Of a stretch of 64,000 nucleotides of DNA, positions 61,201 to 64,000 are shown one piece after another. The stretch lies in assembly GCF_900496995.4 (NCBI RefSeq), contig NC_044011.1, positions 26,320,041 to 26,384,040 on the forward strand, in the 5' to 3' direction. Every line of letters starts with the position of its first letter. The first letter of the stretch is position 1. This DNA is from Aquila chrysaetos chrysaetos (taxonomy: Eukaryota; Chordata; Aves; Accipitriformes; Accipitridae). A program made the position numbers and the translations under genes. A model generated the notes under the pieces. The model searched no databases. It was not told the DNA's origin and saw only the letters and a list, made by a program, of their open reading frames with translations.

Positions 61201-64000
61201 CTTCAGACATTGGTCATTCTGCTGGTTTTCAGGGTCTTTCTGGAGAAGGTTGATTACTTGTCCCTCACTTGCAGAGATAAATTATAAACTGCTGTGAATT
61301 CCTGTTAAGCTGAAGCCTTATGAATCTGCTGTTAATAATTTCCATTTCTGACAATGTATTAGGTAGAAATGCATTGTATAGCATAAAGCATGCCTGTGTT
61401 TCAAAGCAAGAAACATGGGAAATAGGGAAATTACCAGCAAGTAGCTTTGCAAGGGTGCACACTGGGATTTACTAAGGGCTGTTCTTTTAACTATAGCTAC
61501 ACAAAAAGATTCTTTCTCATTAGTGTGTCAACCAATATAAGCAGTAGTATTTGGGCCAAAATAAGCAGGTCAGGGACCTCAGAGGTGAATTTTTGTCAAC
61601 AAATGTGATATTTTAAAATAGTGCAGCAGATGGACATACTAGACTGGTAATCTGCAAGTTTGGGTTGATTTCTGGGATTTGGGGTGGGGGATATCTATTT
61701 TGGGTGAGATGCCCAAGTCTGACAATGAAACCAGCTCCATAGACAAACCACCTATAACAAAAGTTTCTGTGATGTGTTTGGTGTGAATAAACCATCAGGT
61801 TTTATTACCAGTAAATATCCTGGTAGTGGAAGAGGGAGTTTTTGAAACATAGAACTTGCAGTGAACATTTAACAACACTTGGGAGAAAAGCAGATTGTTC
61901 AAGCATGGATGTTTTAATGAAAAGCCTCATTGAAACTAGCAGCCTTTTCCTGTGTTCATTCTGTATTTTTCACAGTCATCTGTTACTTAAAATATTTTCA
62001 GTTTTGGGTTTGTCCTGCAGCTTATTCAGGATGCTCAATGGCAAGCTTCAGGGGGAATATTTGTAATCCTGTGCTTTGAGGAGAGTGTCAACAACTGATA
62101 ATCCAGGACCAGGAGTTCAGGTTGAACTTGTGGAATTGTTGACTCTAATATATCCTACCCTTTCAGATACTTGAAGAGCTAATTAACTATTTTCTGGCTT
62201 TCATTTCTGACACCATATAGCTCAGGCTGCTGCACTCCTCTGAGCTGGAACTCTGTTTGGAGCCTGTAGGTTTGGTAGTTTTGAGGAAAATAAAACTGCT
62301 ATTTTTGTTTCTAATTCCTTTGGCAGGCATAACGTACAGAGGATAACGAGGGAACGATGCTTATTAAACTGGATAATTTTTTTGGTCAAAACTCTCCTAA
62401 GGGCAAGCTATTTTTAGAGCTTTATCTGTGGCATGAGTTAACTGAGGTGTTTTGAAGCTCACTCCAACAGGAACAAAGATTGTTTTACCAGCAAATGTGA
62501 ACAACTTTGTTTTGTAACTTGAAATCTGTGTTTAGTTACTCTGTCAGTGTTTTTGAGGATCACAGTTGTGAGAAGATTCAGGATGTAGATAGCAAGGGAA
62601 GCTGCTAAAACAAATGGACCCAGGGAGCAAAACTGAAAGGGCTGTGGAAATGTATTGTGCCTTTTTTCACATAGATTGCCCAAAATAACTTTGCTTTTCA
62701 TGTTACAGAATATTGATTGTTTTACATAATTTGCTAATGACACAATAGCTCATCTGTGTTTAACAGAATGAATGAATAAACCCAACCCAGATGCAACATC
62801 AGCCTCAATTAAATGTAATAAACCTTTCATTAACAGGTTCCATAGACCTCCATTTCCTAAATTTTTTAGAACAAACATCTTGACAGGCATCAATAAACAG
62901 AGTTATAAAAAAGAAATGCTGAAGCTTTCTGGTGATGCTAAGCTAATTTCTTTTGTGAGAAGGATGAACTACTTAGCCGGGATCAGGAAGGGCCCAAGCA
63001 ACTAGGTTGCAGCCCAAATGCTCTCATCAAGTGAAACCAGGGGTTTCTCTTCTCTCTTGCCGTGTGCTTCTTAACCCATACACTGAGATTCCCAGATAAT
63101 ATTTCGTGGGTGAGTTTACTACCAAACTCTTGAAAGTTAGCACATCAACTGCTATATTGATCAGGATATTGAGTACCTTGCTCTGTCAATCTTTAACCTG
63201 TTAGATTTTCCATGGTGTGCAAGTAATAAGTGTACTGTTTTTTTCAAGAAAAAAAATACTGACAGGTACTTCAGGGCTTAAGAAAAACAAGCTTTTGTAG
63301 CGTAAAAGTAGTTGTTGCTAATGAAACCTTCAAATGAGAGTAAAATGCATTGGAGCGAGGCACTTTCACATCAGCATAGGGCATTACGCTGACACTTCCT
63401 TACTCTACTGAGAATATCCAAGCCTTGAATTAATCAAGATTGCCAGATGTAATAGCAGAAGTTTGTAGTCTCAGGTTTGGGTTGTATTTTGGTTTTCTGC
63501 CTTTTAATGGATGTGGAAAGAGCACTCCAATTAGAGCTCTACTTTCAAAAGCATGTACTGTAAAAACTGAAAAACAGGAGAAATCCCTTTGTCAGGCCAG
63601 ATGCTTTCCTCACAAGTACTTGATTGATGCTGGCATGCACCCATAGGCATCCCTTAAAAAAAAAAAAAGTGAAGTGTAGGTGAGAAAGACTTAAAATCCC
63701 TTCAGGCTCCTGGAGGCCCCTGGAACAACGTCTGGACCTGCAGACAGGAGCTGGTCCCATCGTTTTTAGTTCTGGCTATTGTTTCTCCTGGTCCTTAGTG
63801 ATCAGCCCTCTCCCAGCACAGGGAGCTTCAAAGAGCTTCAAAAGCCACTTGCTTTTTCCTTGATTTGCATGGAAGGAGGGATGGGATTGCTTGCTGCCGA
63901 GACTTCATTTTCTAAGGTGGCAAGTCTCAAGTGCAGTTTTTCTTTGGGAGATTTGAGGATCTGAAAGATTCCTTAGCCATAATCTTGGGTCTTTCACCTT

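Larger units (their letters stand above)
55841..64000. other. Region upstream of the minus-strand exons to window end
   Basis: Apart from the possible exon at 57.7 kb and a G26 run, I see AT-rich non-coding DNA. First exons and promoter of the minus-strand gene, if it continues, should lie here or beyond. The COMMD1 final exon was not found here either. Confidence 0.5.

Overview
This is a piece of vertebrate nuclear DNA, almost certainly from a bird. It holds small conserved coding exons inside long AT-rich introns, two CpG-island promoters, and an endogenous retrovirus whose RNase H-integrase reading frame and LTRs resemble those common in bird genomes. I cannot name the species.

Layout. 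(1) 1-5.75 kb: complete CRLS1 (mitochondrial cardiolipin synthase) on the + strand. It has seven coding exons, all with consistent GT-AG junctions and phases, and reads through to 332 residues. (2) 5.75-7.1 kb: 3' UTR and a short intergenic gap. (3) 7.1 kb onward: COMMD1 on the + strand. Exon 1 lies in a CpG island at 7.4 kb and exon 2 at 30.1 kb. I did not find the last exon (the C-terminal part of the COMM domain), so it is probably beyond 64 kb. (4) 43.67-47.19 kb: a 3.5-kb endogenous retrovirus, sense to COMMD1, flanked by an exact 5-bp duplication (tacgt). It has a tRNA-Ala type primer-binding site, an open RNase H-integrase frame and a polypurine tract. Its two LTRs differ completely in U3 and share only their last 122 bp. 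(5) 55.1-57.8 kb: the 3' end of an unrecognised minus-strand gene. Two exons join in exact phase, a third upstream is possible, and a stop and AATAAA follow. If COMMD1 continues past the window, this gene lies antisense inside COMMD1 intron 2.

CRLS1 makes cardiolipin in the inner mitochondrial membrane. COMMD1 acts in endosomal sorting, copper handling and NF-kB control. They are neighbours here but lie on different chromosomes in human, so their adjacency reflects genome rearrangement, not a shared pathway. The rest is intron or intergenic DNA with simple repeats, homopolymer runs and one perfect hairpin. I saw no tRNA or rRNA gene and no CRISPR array. Most long open frames in the GC-rich islands and introns look like chance.
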